Part shown: positions 8,318-16,778 of the stretch, piece after piece
Layout: each line of letters begins with the position of its first letter
How positions within the stretch are numbered: the stretch's first letter is position 1
DNA from: a bacterium
Lineage (GTDB): Bacteria > Pseudomonadota > Alphaproteobacteria > Micavibrionales > UBA2020
Reading direction: 5' to 3'
Assembly (NCBI GenBank): GCA_029945425.1
Contig: JAQSDV010000004.1
Coordinates: 682,436-746,435 of the forward strand
DNA length: 64,000 nt
The notes under the pieces: generated by a model
Told to the model about the DNA's origin: nothing
Databases searched by the model: none
What the model saw: only the letters and a program-made list of their open reading frames with translations
Program-made: the position numbers and the translations under genes

Positions 8318-9427
8318 ATGCAGACAATGCCCGTAGAAACATCCGCGTCCGAACAATCTTCTTCCGGGCAACCCGCGACGAAACTAACGTTCACGATGTC
8401 CGACGGTTTTACCGGTCATCTGGGCAAGCTTGGCATTTCGCTCGCGCTGACATCGTACCAGTCGGGAAAATTCTACTTGCTGGGCCGCGCTCCGCAGGGT
8501 CAGCTGATGGTTCATGCGCGGCTGTTCCAGAAGGCGATGGGCATGCATGTGGCTGGCGACACGCTGCTGCTGGCGACGCTTTACCAGATGCAGCGCTTTG
8601 AAAACGCGCTGCCCAAGGGCAATACGGTCAACGGCACCTATGATGCGTGTTACGTGCCGCGCACGACATATAATACCGGCGTGCTGGACGCGCATGATGT
8701 CGGCCTCCTGTCGAATGGGCAGATCATTTTCGTCAACACGCTGTTCAACTGCCTTGCCACGACCAGTCCGAAAGACAGCTTTATTCCTGTGTGGAAACCG
8801 CATTTCGTCTCCGGCATCGTCGGCGAAGACCGCTGCCACCTGAACGGGCTTGCGATGGAAAACGGCCAGCCGCGCTACGTGACGGCCTGCGGCCCCAGCG
8901 ACACCGCGCAGGGTTGGCGGGCATTCCGCGCGGGCGGCGGCATGGTGATCGACGTGCGCAGCAACGAAATTGTTTGTGACGGCATGTCGATGCCGCATTC
9001 ACCGCGCTTGCATGACGGCAGGCTGTGGGTCTTAAATTCCGGCACAGGCGAACTCGGCACTGTCGATGTGCAGTCGAAAAAATTCGAAGCACGCGCGTTT
9101 ATGCCGGGCTTCCTGCGCGGGCTGTCTTTCCACGGCAAATATGCCTATGTAGGCCTGTCCAAACCGCGCGACAAGCATTTCGAAGGCCTGCCGCTCGACC
9201 AGAAACTGCGCGACGCGAAGCTGGATCCCGTCTGCGGCCTGCAGGTCATCGATCTTGAATCGGGCAAGTGTGCCGAATGGTTGCATGTCGAAGGCATGGG
9301 CGAGGTATATGATGTCGCCGTGCTGCCGGGCGTGAAATGCCCGATGGCAGTGGGCTTTGCCGATAACGACCTGAAAGGCATCCTCAGCCATCCGCCGCTT
9401 GACGATAAAATCCTCGCCCAGCTTTAG
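8318..9427 (+). CDS. TIGR03032-like (DUF4915) conserved protein
   Basis: This 369-residue protein resembles TIGR03032 proteins, with the early LTSYQSGKFYLLG motif, MGMHVAGDTLLLATLYQMQ, HDVGLLSNGQIIFVNTLFNC, CHLNGLAMENGQPRYVTACG and MPHSPRLHDGRLWVLNSGTG. The strand-rich repeats look like a beta-propeller. Biochemical function is not established. The start at 8318 is chosen because GGAAG lies eight bases before it; an in-frame ATG at 8282 is possible. Its stop overlaps by four bases the stop of the convergent gene on the other strand. It lies 0.8 kb before the RTX gene; whether that matters is unknown. Confidence 0.75.
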   Translation: MQTMPVETSASEQSSSGQPATKLTFTMSDGFTGHLGKLGISLALTSYQSGKFYLLGRAPQGQLMVHARLFQKAMGMHVAGDTLLLATLYQMQRFENALPKGNTVNGTYDACYVPRTTYNTGVLDAHDVGLLSNGQIIFVNTLFNCLATTSPKDSFIPVWKPHFVSGIVGEDRCHLNGLAMENGQPRYVTACGPSDTAQGWRAFRAGGGMVIDVRSNEIVCDGMSMPHSPRLHDGRLWVLNSGTGELGTVDVQSKKFEARAFMPGFLRGLSFHGKYAYVGLSKPRDKHFEGLPLDQKLRDAKLDPVCGLQVIDLESGKCAEWLHVEGMGEVYDVAVLPGVKCPMAVGFADNDLKGILSHPPLDDKILAQL

Positions 9428-9951
9428 AAATCGCGCCTGAACACCTGCTTGCCGCGCGCATCCTGCCCGATATGTACCCAGCCGAACGGCCCCAGTTCGT
9501 GCTCCAGCAGTTTTTTCGTCAGCTTGGGATTCTCGGCGACGATAACGACCCCTTTCGGGCGGCCCTCGGGGGGCAGTGTGTTCAGGTGGTCATAGGTGGA
9601 ATTGGTCAGCTTCTTGGGCAGGTTGTGGCGGCGGTCGCCCGGCTGCACAAAGGTGCGGAAGTAATAAAACTCGTCATCCGTCCCGCCCTGCAGCCCGCTG
9701 TGTGAAAAAGGCGCGCGGTACGCGGTGCTGACCGCCACGAGCTTGTCATCCGCGTCGATAGCAGCAAGCACGACCTGGGATACGCGCTGCGCAGGATCAC
9801 TGCCCGCAGGCAGGGCATGATTGCGGCGCCACAGATCGATGATTTCTTCCCCGAGGCTTTTTGTGATATTCCGGAATACCGGCAGCAGCCGGTACTCGTC
9901 CAGGCGGTCGCAGACACCGTAATGAGCCTCAAGGGCGGACTGGTTGGTCAT
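9424..9951 (-). CDS. Unknown protein, possibly GNAT-like fold
   Basis: I do not recognise this 175-residue protein. It is soluble, with a central strand VVLAAIDADDKLVAVSTAY, then YYFRTFVQPGDRRHNLPKKL, and near the end VVIVAENPKLTKKLLEHE followed by an aromatic strand. The order strand, charged loop, helix, then an asparagine-bearing strand and helix recalls a divergent GNAT acyltransferase (inference from pattern only). The ATG at 9951 is the best start; the frame is open to 10044, but the added residues are not convincing. It runs convergent with the TIGR03032-like gene. Confidence 0.65.
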   Translation of the reverse strand: MTNQSALEAHYGVCDRLDEYRLLPVFRNITKSLGEEIIDLWRRNHALPAGSDPAQRVSQVVLAAIDADDKLVAVSTAYRAPFSHSGLQGGTDDEFYYFRTFVQPGDRRHNLPKKLTNSTYDHLNTLPPEGRPKGVVIVAENPKLTKKLLEHELGPFGWVHIGQDARGKQVFRRDF

Positions 9952-9988
9952 AAGATCTATTCCGAAAAAAATAGGGAACAAAATATAT

Positions 9989-10117
9989 GTGTCACCATTA
10001 GCATCGGCGGTTAGCGAAATCAAAATAATCGAGGGACGCGGCATTGAACATAACCGTACCCGCTATTATGTGATTTCCACGCCCCGCTGCCTGCAACCGC
10101 GCTATACGAAGGATTAA
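9989..10117 (+). CDS. Candidate 42-residue small protein
   Basis: A GTG at 9989 opens a frame that ends with TAA at 10115-10117. GGGA lies about ten bases upstream. The product is basic and protein-like, with the stretches SEIKIIEGRGIEHNRTRYY and STPRCLQPRYTKD. I recognise no family. It is diverged from the minus-strand gene starting at 9951 and lies just before the RTX gene. It may be a real small protein, the remnant of a longer gene, or chance. Confidence 0.35.
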   Translation: MSPLASAVSEIKIIEGRGIEHNRTRYYVISTPRCLQPRYTKD

Positions 10118-10222
10118 ACCATTTTCAAACTGAGGAAATCTGCGTATATTTGCCGTCTAGGATTCAACCGCTTTCAAAAATTCACCCGTTCATAAATTCA
10201 CAAAACAGAGGACTACACACAC

Positions 10223-13200
10223 ATGGCAATCAAAGGCACCGCCGCAAGCGAAACTCTCGTCGGCACCGTCGGCGCGGATTTTATCCTCGCGGATAAAGGC
10301 AACGATACTGTCAACGCAGACGCAGGCGACGATCTTATAGATGGCGGCGCGGGCAATGACATCCTGAACGGCGGCGCGGATAATGACACGATCCTTGGCG
10401 GCGACGGCAACGACACCCTGAACGGGGGCACGGGCAACGATTTCATGTATGGCGGTGACGGCAACGACCTCTACTTTGTCGACAGCCTGACAGACGTTGT
10501 TGAAGAAACCGATTCGACCACCGCAGGCGGCGGCATTGATAACGTCAACACCCAAGTCACTTACACGCTTGGCAACTTCCTTGAAAACGGCACCATCAGC
10601 AGCCTTGCCACCGGCGGCATTACGCTGACGGGCAACGCACTCAACAACGTGCTGGTCAGCGAAGCGACCGGCACCAATACGCTGGATGGCGGCACGGGCG
10701 CAGACACGATGTCGGGCGCGAGCGGCGGCAACAGCGTTGTCTTCCTTGTCGATAACGCAGGCGACATAGCGACCGGCACCAGCGCTACGGCGGACACCAT
10801 TATTGCTGACCTTAGCTGGAGCTTGCTTACCAACAGCACCGGCGTTGAACACCTGACGCTTTCCGCAGCCGCAGGCGCGGGAGCAACCGCGACCGGCAGC
10901 ACCACCGCGAACATCCTCACCGCCAACAACCTCGGCAGCACCCTGCTCGGCGGTGGCGGCAACGATACGCTGGTAGGCGGCACCGGCAATGATTACCTCG
11001 ATGGCGGCACCGGCAACGATGGCATGGCGGGCGGTGTCGGCAACGACACCTACTTCCTCGATAACGCAAGCGACACCGTGACCGAAGCCGTGGGCGAAGG
11101 CACCGACACCGTCAACGCGGGCTTCAACTACACGCTCGCTGCAGATGTTGAAAACCTGAACCTCACCGGCACCGGCAACTTCAGCGGCATCGGCAACGCG
11201 GCCGTCAATATCATCAACGGCAACACCGGCAATAACATTCTCGACGGCGTGTCGGGCAACGACACCCTGAACGGCGGCGACGGGAACGACACCCTGCTGG
11301 TCCATAACGGCGCAGAAGTCGTCAACGGCGGCAACGGCACCGACACTATCGTGTCCGATGTCACCTACAGCCTCGGCAGCGCGACACTGGTCGAAAACCT
11401 CACCCTGACCGCATTGGCAGGCGCGGGCGCAACCGCAATCGGCAACACCGGTTCCAACGTCATCACCGGCAACGCGCTCGGCAATACGCTCGATGGCGGC
11501 GGCGCGGGCGGCACCGATACCCTTATCGGCGGGGCCGGCAACGATACTTACATCGTCTGGAACGCCAGCGACGTTATCTCCGAAGGCGTGGGCGCGGGCA
11601 CGGATACCGTTATCGCGCAGGACATTTCCTACACCCTGTCGGGAGACCTTGAGAACCTGACGCTGGAAGGCTATGGCTACAAATACGGCGACAGCGCGTC
11701 GATCGCGCTGACCGGCACCGGCAACGCGGGCGCAAACATCCTGATCGACAACACTGATTCCTTCGGTGGCGCCTACGGCCTCGGCGCGCCTTCGATCAAC
11801 AACGTCCTGCTGGGCGGCAACGGCGCGGATACGCTCACCAACAACGCGCAGACCACCAAATACGGCTCCGGCAACACCGTGACCCTCGATGGCGGTCTTG
11901 GGGCTGATGCCATGAACAGCACCAGCAACGTCCGCACGATTTTCGTGGTCAATGACGTGGCTGATACAGTCGATGGCAACCAGGTCGGCGATGAAGTGCG
12001 CTCCAGCATCAGTTGGGATCTCGCCGTCAACACCCTTGACGTCAACAACCTCACGCTGACGGGTGCCACCAACATCAATGGCGTGGGTAACGCGAACGTC
12101 AACACCATCACCGGCAACTCCGGCAACAACACGCTGACCGGCCTTGCCGGCAACGACGTGCTGAACGGCGGCGACGGGAATGACAGGCTCGATGGCGGCG
12201 CTGATAACGACTCCATGTTCGGCGGTCTCGGCAACGATACCTTCATCGTCGACGAAGTTGGCGATACGGTCTCCGAACTTGCAGGCCAGGGCACCGACAC
12301 CGTGATTTCGTCGGTTGATTTCACCCTGTCCGGCAACATTGAAAACCTGACCATCACCGGCGCTGCGATCAACGCGACGGGCGATGCCAGCGCGAACGTC
12401 ATTACCGGCAACGCCAACGCCAACACGATCGACGGCGGCGCGGGCGCGGATGCGCTTTCGGGCGGCCTCGGCGACGATGTCTACTTCGTGGACAACGCGG
12501 GCGACCAGGTGTTTGAAAACGCAGGCGAAGGTACCGACACCGTCAACGCGTCGGTCAGCTACACCTTGAGCGGCTCCAGCGAAGTTGAAATCCTCAACCT
12601 CACCGGCACCGCCAACATCAACGGCACCGGCAACGCAGCCGCCAACACCATCACCGGCAACACGGGCAACAACACGCTCGATGGCGGCGCGGGCATCGAT
12701 ACGCTGGTCGGCGGTCTCGGCAACGACACCTACATCACCGACAACCCCGGCGATCTGCTGTCCGAAAACGCAAGCGAAGGCACCGACACCGTTGTCGCAG
12801 GCTACAGCTACACCATCGCGACCGATTTCGAAAACGTGACCCTCACCGGCACCGGCGACTTCGACGCAACCGGCAATGCGGCCAACAACTCGCTGGTCGG
12901 CAACTCGGGCAACAACACGCTCGATGGCCTGGCTGGCGCGGATTCGATGGAAGGCGGCGCGGGCAACGATTACTTCATCGTTGATAACTCGGGCGACATT
13001 GCAACCGACTTGGGCGGCGGCACCGACACGGTGTTCGCATCGGCGTCCTTCACGCTCGGCACGGGCATCGAGAACCTGATTCTCGACACCCTCGTGGTCG
13101 GCGCGATCGACGGCACCGGTAACGGCAGCAACAACTCGATCACCGGCACCGACGGCGACAACATCCTGCTCGGCCTTGGCGGCAACGACGTGCTCGAATC

Positions 13201-14635
13201 CGGTCTCGGCAACGATACCCTCGACGGCGGCACCGGCTCCGACAGCATGACCGGCGGCGACGGCGACGACACCTACTACATCGACAACGCAGGCGATGTG
13301 GTCGTTGAAAACTTCGGCGAAGGCAACGACACCGTCTACAGCTCGGTCACCTACACCCTGAGCGGCAGCAACACGGAAAACCTGATCCTGACCGGCACCG
13401 CGAACCTCAACGCAACGGGCACGGCAGACAATGATGTCATCACCGGCAACACCGGCAACAATACGCTGACGGGCCTCGGCGGCAATGACACGCTCAACGG
13501 CGGCGGCGGCATTGATCGTCTCGTCGGCGGCGACGGCGACGACTACTACGTCATCGACTCGTCGACCGACGTGGTGGTCGAAGCCAACACGATGGGCTCC
13601 GGCACCGACACCGTCGAAACCAGCGTCACCTACACGCTGGCGGCGAACGTCGAAAACGGCGTCATTACCGGTGCTGGCACGCTGACCGGCGGCGCGGGCG
13701 GCAACACGCTCACCTCGGAAGCGGTCGGCGGCGGTAACGTTACGCTGAACGGCGGTCTGGGCGCGGATGCCCTGATCAACGCGGGCGGCATGAACACCGT
13801 CACCTTCGTGGTCGATAACGGCTCCGACTCGATCGACGGATCGGCTACCGGCACGGATAACGTCCTTTCGAGCGTCAGCTTCGACATGAACTGGAATGGC
13901 GATGCGGATGTCGATAACCTGACCCTGACCGGCTCTGCCGCGATCAACGGTTTCGGTAACGGCGCCAACAACACCATCACCGGCAACACCGGCGCGAACA
14001 TCCTGGATGGCGGCGGCGGTGATGACCGCCTGGTCGGCGGCGGCGGCAACGACACCTACTTCGTCGACAGCACAAGCGATGTGCTGGTTGACTCGGCGGG
14101 CATCGAGACCGTCAACTCCACCGTTGACTGGACGCTCGGCACCGGCTTCGAGAAACTGGTGCTGACGCTCGGCGCCGGCAACATCGACGGTTCGGGCAAT
14201 ACGGCTGTCAACACCATCACGGGCAACGAAGGCTCCAACTCGCTGTTCGGCGGTGCAGGTAACGATACGCTCATCGGCGGTCTCGGCACCGACATCCTCG
14301 AAGGCGGCCTCGGTGCCGACCGTTTGACCGGCGGCCTCGGCGACAGCGATACCTTCTATTGGGGCGCAGTCAACCAGGGCATCGACACCATCACCGACTT
14401 CGAAGCAGGTGGCGGCGGCGATGCGCTCGACTTCTCGGACATTCTGGTCGGCTACAACGGCAACGTGTCTGAATTCATCCAGATCACGCAATCGGGCGCA
14501 AACACCATCGTCAAGGTGGACGTGAACGGCCTTGCGGGCGGCAGCAGCTTCGTCACCTATGCGACGCTTCTGAACGTCAACCTCGGCACGGACGAAACCG
14601 TCGTCCTCGCCAACGGCAACCTGATCGTGACGTAA
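10223..14635 (+). CDS. Giant RTX / beta-strand repeat protein with type I secretion tail
   Basis: This 1470-residue protein is built of glycine/aspartate-rich nonapeptides of the GGxGxDxxx type (for example GGAGNDILNGGADND), which bind calcium in a beta-roll. These alternate with a module of roughly 90-100 residues running GNDTYxVDNAGDxVxE, GTDTVxSSVxYTL, ENLxLTG, GTGNAAxNxITGNTGNNTLDGGAG. I count 14 such modules. There is no N-terminal signal peptide. The last ~110 residues (DTITDFEAGGGGDALDFSDIL through a hydrophobic LIVT end) match the VCA0849-type type I secretion target. It should be secreted through a TolC-type channel and act at the surface or outside the cell, as adhesin or matrix. 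No catalytic domain is visible, and no ABC/MFP/TolC genes lie in this window. Confidence 0.92.
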   Translation: MAIKGTAASETLVGTVGADFILADKGNDTVNADAGDDLIDGGAGNDILNGGADNDTILGGDGNDTLNGGTGNDFMYGGDGNDLYFVDSLTDVVEETDSTTAGGGIDNVNTQVTYTLGNFLENGTISSLATGGITLTGNALNNVLVSEATGTNTLDGGTGADTMSGASGGNSVVFLVDNAGDIATGTSATADTIIADLSWSLLTNSTGVEHLTLSAAAGAGATATGSTTANILTANNLGSTLLGGGGNDTLVGGTGNDYLDGGTGNDGMAGGVGNDTYFLDNASDTVTEAVGEGTDTVNAGFNYTLAADVENLNLTGTGNFSGIGNAAVNIINGNTGNNILDGVSGNDTLNGGDGNDTLLVHNGAEVVNGGNGTDTIVSDVTYSLGSATLVENLTLTALAGAGATAIGNTGSNVITGNALGNTLDGGGAGGTDTLIGGAGNDTYIVWNASDVISEGVGAGTDTVIAQDISYTLSGDLENLTLEGYGYKYGDSASIALTGTGNAGANILIDNTDSFGGAYGLGAPSINNVLLGGNGADTLTNNAQTTKYGSGNTVTLDGGLGADAMNSTSNVRTIFVVNDVADTVDGNQVGDEVRSSISWDLAVNTLDVNNLTLTGATNINGVGNANVNTITGNSGNNTLTGLAGNDVLNGGDGNDRLDGGADNDSMFGGLGNDTFIVDEVGDTVSELAGQGTDTVISSVDFTLSGNIENLTITGAAINATGDASANVITGNANANTIDGGAGADALSGGLGDDVYFVDNAGDQVFENAGEGTDTVNASVSYTLSGSSEVEILNLTGTANINGTGNAAANTITGNTGNNTLDGGAGIDTLVGGLGNDTYITDNPGDLLSENASEGTDTVVAGYSYTIATDFENVTLTGTGDFDATGNAANNSLVGNSGNNTLDGLAGADSMEGGAGNDYFIVDNSGDIATDLGGGTDTVFASASFTLGTGIENLILDTLVVGAIDGTGNGSNNSITGTDGDNILLGLGGNDVLESGLGNDTLDGGTGSDSMTGGDGDDTYYIDNAGDVVVENFGEGNDTVYSSVTYTLSGSNTENLILTGTANLNATGTADNDVITGNTGNNTLTGLGGNDTLNGGGGIDRLVGGDGDDYYVIDSSTDVVVEANTMGSGTDTVETSVTYTLAANVENGVITGAGTLTGGAGGNTLTSEAVGGGNVTLNGGLGADALINAGGMNTVTFVVDNGSDSIDGSATGTDNVLSSVSFDMNWNGDADVDNLTLTGSAAINGFGNGANNTITGNTGANILDGGGGDDRLVGGGGNDTYFVDSTSDVLVDSAGIETVNSTVDWTLGTGFEKLVLTLGAGNIDGSGNTAVNTITGNEGSNSLFGGAGNDTLIGGLGTDILEGGLGADRLTGGLGDSDTFYWGAVNQGIDTITDFEAGGGGDALDFSDILVGYNGNVSEFIQITQSGANTIVKVDVNGLAGGSSFVTYATLLNVNLGTDETVVLANGNLIVT

Positions 14636-14660
14636 CGCGTAACGAAACGAATGCAACCAA

Positions 14661-14694
14661 AAAAACCCTGCGGGCATCCCCCGCAGGGTTTTTT
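14661..14694 (+). terminator. Strong rho-independent terminator after the RTX gene
   Basis: CCCTGCGGG (14666-14674) pairs perfectly with CCCGCAGGG (14680-14688), flanked by AAAAA and TTTTTT. It can act in both directions and also faces the end of the minus-strand gene that stops at 14717. Confidence 0.93.
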
Positions 14695-14716
14695 GCATCC
14701 GGCGCGTTATGCGGCG

Positions 14717-15535
14717 TTACGCAAGCGGCAGGGCGGTGTTTATGCGCGTTGCTGTGTCATGCTCGGTCACGACGGGCGCAATCGCGGCATGGATGCGGCT
14801 GTTGCCCTCCGATGCCAGAAAGGTGCACACGGCGAAGCCGTCGCTGTTGCGGGTATACATCTCCAGCCAGCGCCTGAAGCCGTCCTGCAGCGCGGGCGTC
14901 GCATAGGGATAATGCCCGTTGATGCGGCCGCAGCCGATGCGGAACGGCTTGGGCGTCAGCCGCGCACGGTAGCAGCTCTGGTTGCGGCAAAGCTGCACAT
15001 ACAATTTGTCCGACCCCAGCTGGCGCAAGATCGCGATCGCCGCGTCATCCACGGGTTGCGGCGCATGGGTGAACAGGTAACGCAAACCCCCGCGCGTGCG
15101 GTAAATGCGCGCGCCGGCCTCCGGTTCCTGCGCCAGATATTCCTTCAGCTTCGCGATATATTTTTTCTCTTCCTTCTCGCGCGTCGCGCCGAACAATTTC
15201 GCGAAAAATCCGGGCCCCGATATGTCGATATCGACAAACATCGCCTCCGCCGTATTCAGCACCAGACAGCCCTTGCCGTTGCGGGTGACGCCGGCATTCG
15301 TGCCGATTTCCCGGATCAGCTCCTCCGGCACGTCGCGCATGCTGTAGCTGTAATCATCGCGGCGGAACGCCGATGATGCGACGCGACCCGCCAGATCATC
15401 CAATGCCCGTTTCGCCGCGCGTTTTGCGTCCTCTGCGCTCGTGTTCGACCCGCCCCATTTGCGCAGGCGCAAAATTTTTCCATCGGCATCGGTCGCGGAT
15501 GTTTCCGCCACGTCCCAGTATTTGCAGAGTTTCAT
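14717..15535 (-). CDS. Conserved unknown protein with DxD and RTxGGLR motifs
   Basis: This 272-residue protein belongs, as far as I can recall, to a widespread family without assigned function. Recognisable blocks are GKGCLVLNTAEAMFVDIDIS, a charged linker, RIYRTRGGLRYLFTHAP, LYVQLCRNQSCYRARLTPKP and an aromatic C-terminal part. The hydrophobic strand ending in DID and the later GGLR...TH strand recall the motif I / motif II arrangement of archaeo-eukaryotic-type primases, but this is only a pattern match. GGAAGGA eight bases before the ATG at 15535 fixes the start. It stands between the RTX terminator and a small zinc-ribbon gene on the same strand. Confidence 0.72.
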   Translation of the reverse strand: MKLCKYWDVAETSATDADGKILRLRKWGGSNTSAEDAKRAAKRALDDLAGRVASSAFRRDDYSYSMRDVPEELIREIGTNAGVTRNGKGCLVLNTAEAMFVDIDISGPGFFAKLFGATREKEEKKYIAKLKEYLAQEPEAGARIYRTRGGLRYLFTHAPQPVDDAAIAILRQLGSDKLYVQLCRNQSCYRARLTPKPFRIGCGRINGHYPYATPALQDGFRRWLEMYTRNSDGFAVCTFLASEGNSRIHAAIAPVVTEHDTATRINTALPLA

Positions 15536-15591
15536 GAATTGAATCCTTCCCGCGCAAGTATAAGGCAGGAAGCGGACAGGGCTCAATGCCC

Positions 15592-15879
15592 TCAGTTCTT
15601 GCGGGGCAGCGGCTTTCGTTTTTCGTCGCCGCGCAGCTTGTTCTCCAGCATGACCTGACCCAACTTGCTGTCGAGCTTCACGATATGACTATCGCCGCAG
15701 CCCGCGCATGACACGTCACCGCCCTGCCGCCGCCAGTAGGAATAAAGCGGCCCCGGAATGATCAGGATGCACCACAACAGTTTTTCGACGATGCTGCTGC
15801 CACGCAGGCTCAACGCCGCGCGGCCCATATACCCGCAGCCCTGGCAGATATATTCGTCTTTGCTGAGTCGACGCGCCAT
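15592..15879 (-). CDS. Small zinc-ribbon membrane protein
   Basis: This 95-residue protein has two zinc knuckles, CQGCGYMG and CAGCGDS, on either side of a hydrophobic segment (LLWCILIIPGPLYSYW). The pairing of the two knuckles across one membrane hairpin or re-entrant segment suggests a membrane-tethered zinc ribbon. The C-terminus is basic. The ATG at 15879 is chosen because the sequence before it is proline-rich and runs into a palindrome; the ribosome site is weak. The gene lies 56 bp upstream of the preceding unknown gene on the same strand. Function is unknown. Confidence 0.6.
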   Translation of the reverse strand: MARRLSKDEYICQGCGYMGRAALSLRGSSIVEKLLWCILIIPGPLYSYWRRQGGDVSCAGCGDSHIVKLDSKLGQVMLENKLRGDEKRKPLPRKN

Positions 15880-15912
15880 GACTTCATTATCGCATATTTT
15901 TGCAAAAGGGAG

Positions 15913-15947
15913 ATCCCCTTCCTCGCCGGTCGGGGGAGGAAGGGGAT
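15913..15947. repeat. REP-like palindrome
   Basis: ATCCCCTTCCTC (15913-15924) is followed after 11 bases by its perfect complement GAGGAAGGGGAT (15936-15947). The sequence is unlike neighbouring DNA and has the look of the short dispersed intergenic palindromes common in proteobacteria. No second copy is seen in this window. Confidence 0.6.
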
Positions 15948-16014
15948 TTGGCTCAACCATCAGCACCCGACATAGCGGGAGGATAGATTGCCAGCATAGC
16001 TGGCAGTGGATGTT

Positions 16015-16569
16015 CTATCCCGACATGGGGCGGGGTATGAATGCCGCCGCATGAAGATTGCCGATGGGAATATGTCGCGCCATCTGTCCGCCGGAAAAAG
16101 CATCCGCGCCGCGGGCACGGCGTATCGTGTCTGCACCGCCAGGGCGGCGGGCAGCCGTTGACGGCGCGGATGTCAGGGGTTGCGAAGAGGAGGTGGCGGA
16201 GAAACGAATTTGCTGTGTGGCAGCAGCAGCAGGTGCGCGGCGCTTCGATACACGCTCCGCCCATTTATGCGGGTAAGCGGGCTGATCCTCGCGCGAGGGC
16301 TTGATCAGTTCGGCCATGGCGAAGGCGATGCGCGTCGCAATCCGGCGGCGCTGGTAAATGCGTGATGCCGTGGTGCGGCGGGTGCGGGTCTGGCTGATGC
16401 GGACCGGCACCAGCACGGGGGCGAGGGTCAGGCTGCCCTCCGATTCAAACGGCGCCAGCACAATATCGAGCCAGGCGGCGAAGCGGGTCAGGAGGGTGAA
16501 AATGTCGTTTTTGAGGGTCTTGAGGCGGGGGAGGGGGCGGTTTCCGGTGATCATCTGTGCAATCTCCAT
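16015..16569 (-). CDS. Arg/Ala-rich unknown protein, doubtful
   Basis: The frame codes for 184 residues with an N-terminal helix (TLKNDIFTLLTRFAAWLDIV), a basic middle rich in Arg/Thr (TRTRRTTASRIYQRRR) and a low-complexity Ala/Pro/Gly C-terminal half. AGGATG lies before the ATG at 16569. The N-terminal ~100 residues look protein-like; the second half may be frame noise or a degraded end. I recognise no family. Other frames here are no better. Confidence 0.4.
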   Translation of the reverse strand: MEIAQMITGNRPLPRLKTLKNDIFTLLTRFAAWLDIVLAPFESEGSLTLAPVLVPVRISQTRTRRTTASRIYQRRRIATRIAFAMAELIKPSREDQPAYPHKWAERVSKRRAPAAAATQQIRFSATSSSQPLTSAPSTAARRPGGADTIRRARGADAFSGGQMARHIPIGNLHAAAFIPRPMSG

Positions 16570-16670
16570 TTTTTTACATCCTATCATGAAAAACGGAACA
16601 GAGCAAGAACAAAATAAGCTAATAAAAAGAACATCCTACAAAACCACCCCCGACCCGCCCCCAACCCACA

Positions 16671-16699
16671 TTGACAGAACCCCCCCGAATCAACATGAT
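16671..16699 (+). promoter_or_regulatory. Candidate sigma-70 promoter of the M20 gene
   Basis: TTGACA (16671-16676) and CATGAT (16694-16699) are spaced by 17 bases. The site lies ~80 bp before the amidohydrolase start, in an otherwise gene-free stretch. Confidence 0.55.
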
Positions 16700-16778
16700 G
16701 GCCTATCGTATTTTTAACAGGCACGACCGCCTTTTTCCCGGAGGGTTACGGCTTCCGGAAGCAAAGGATATTGTAGCT

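Noticed and set aside
10190..14698. A 1502-codon open frame antisense to the RTX gene
   Set aside because: It is produced by the biased codon use of the Gly/Asp/Asn/Thr repeats on the other strand. Its translation is a low-complexity mirror of the repeats, with no ribosome site, and the plus-strand protein is a clear family member.
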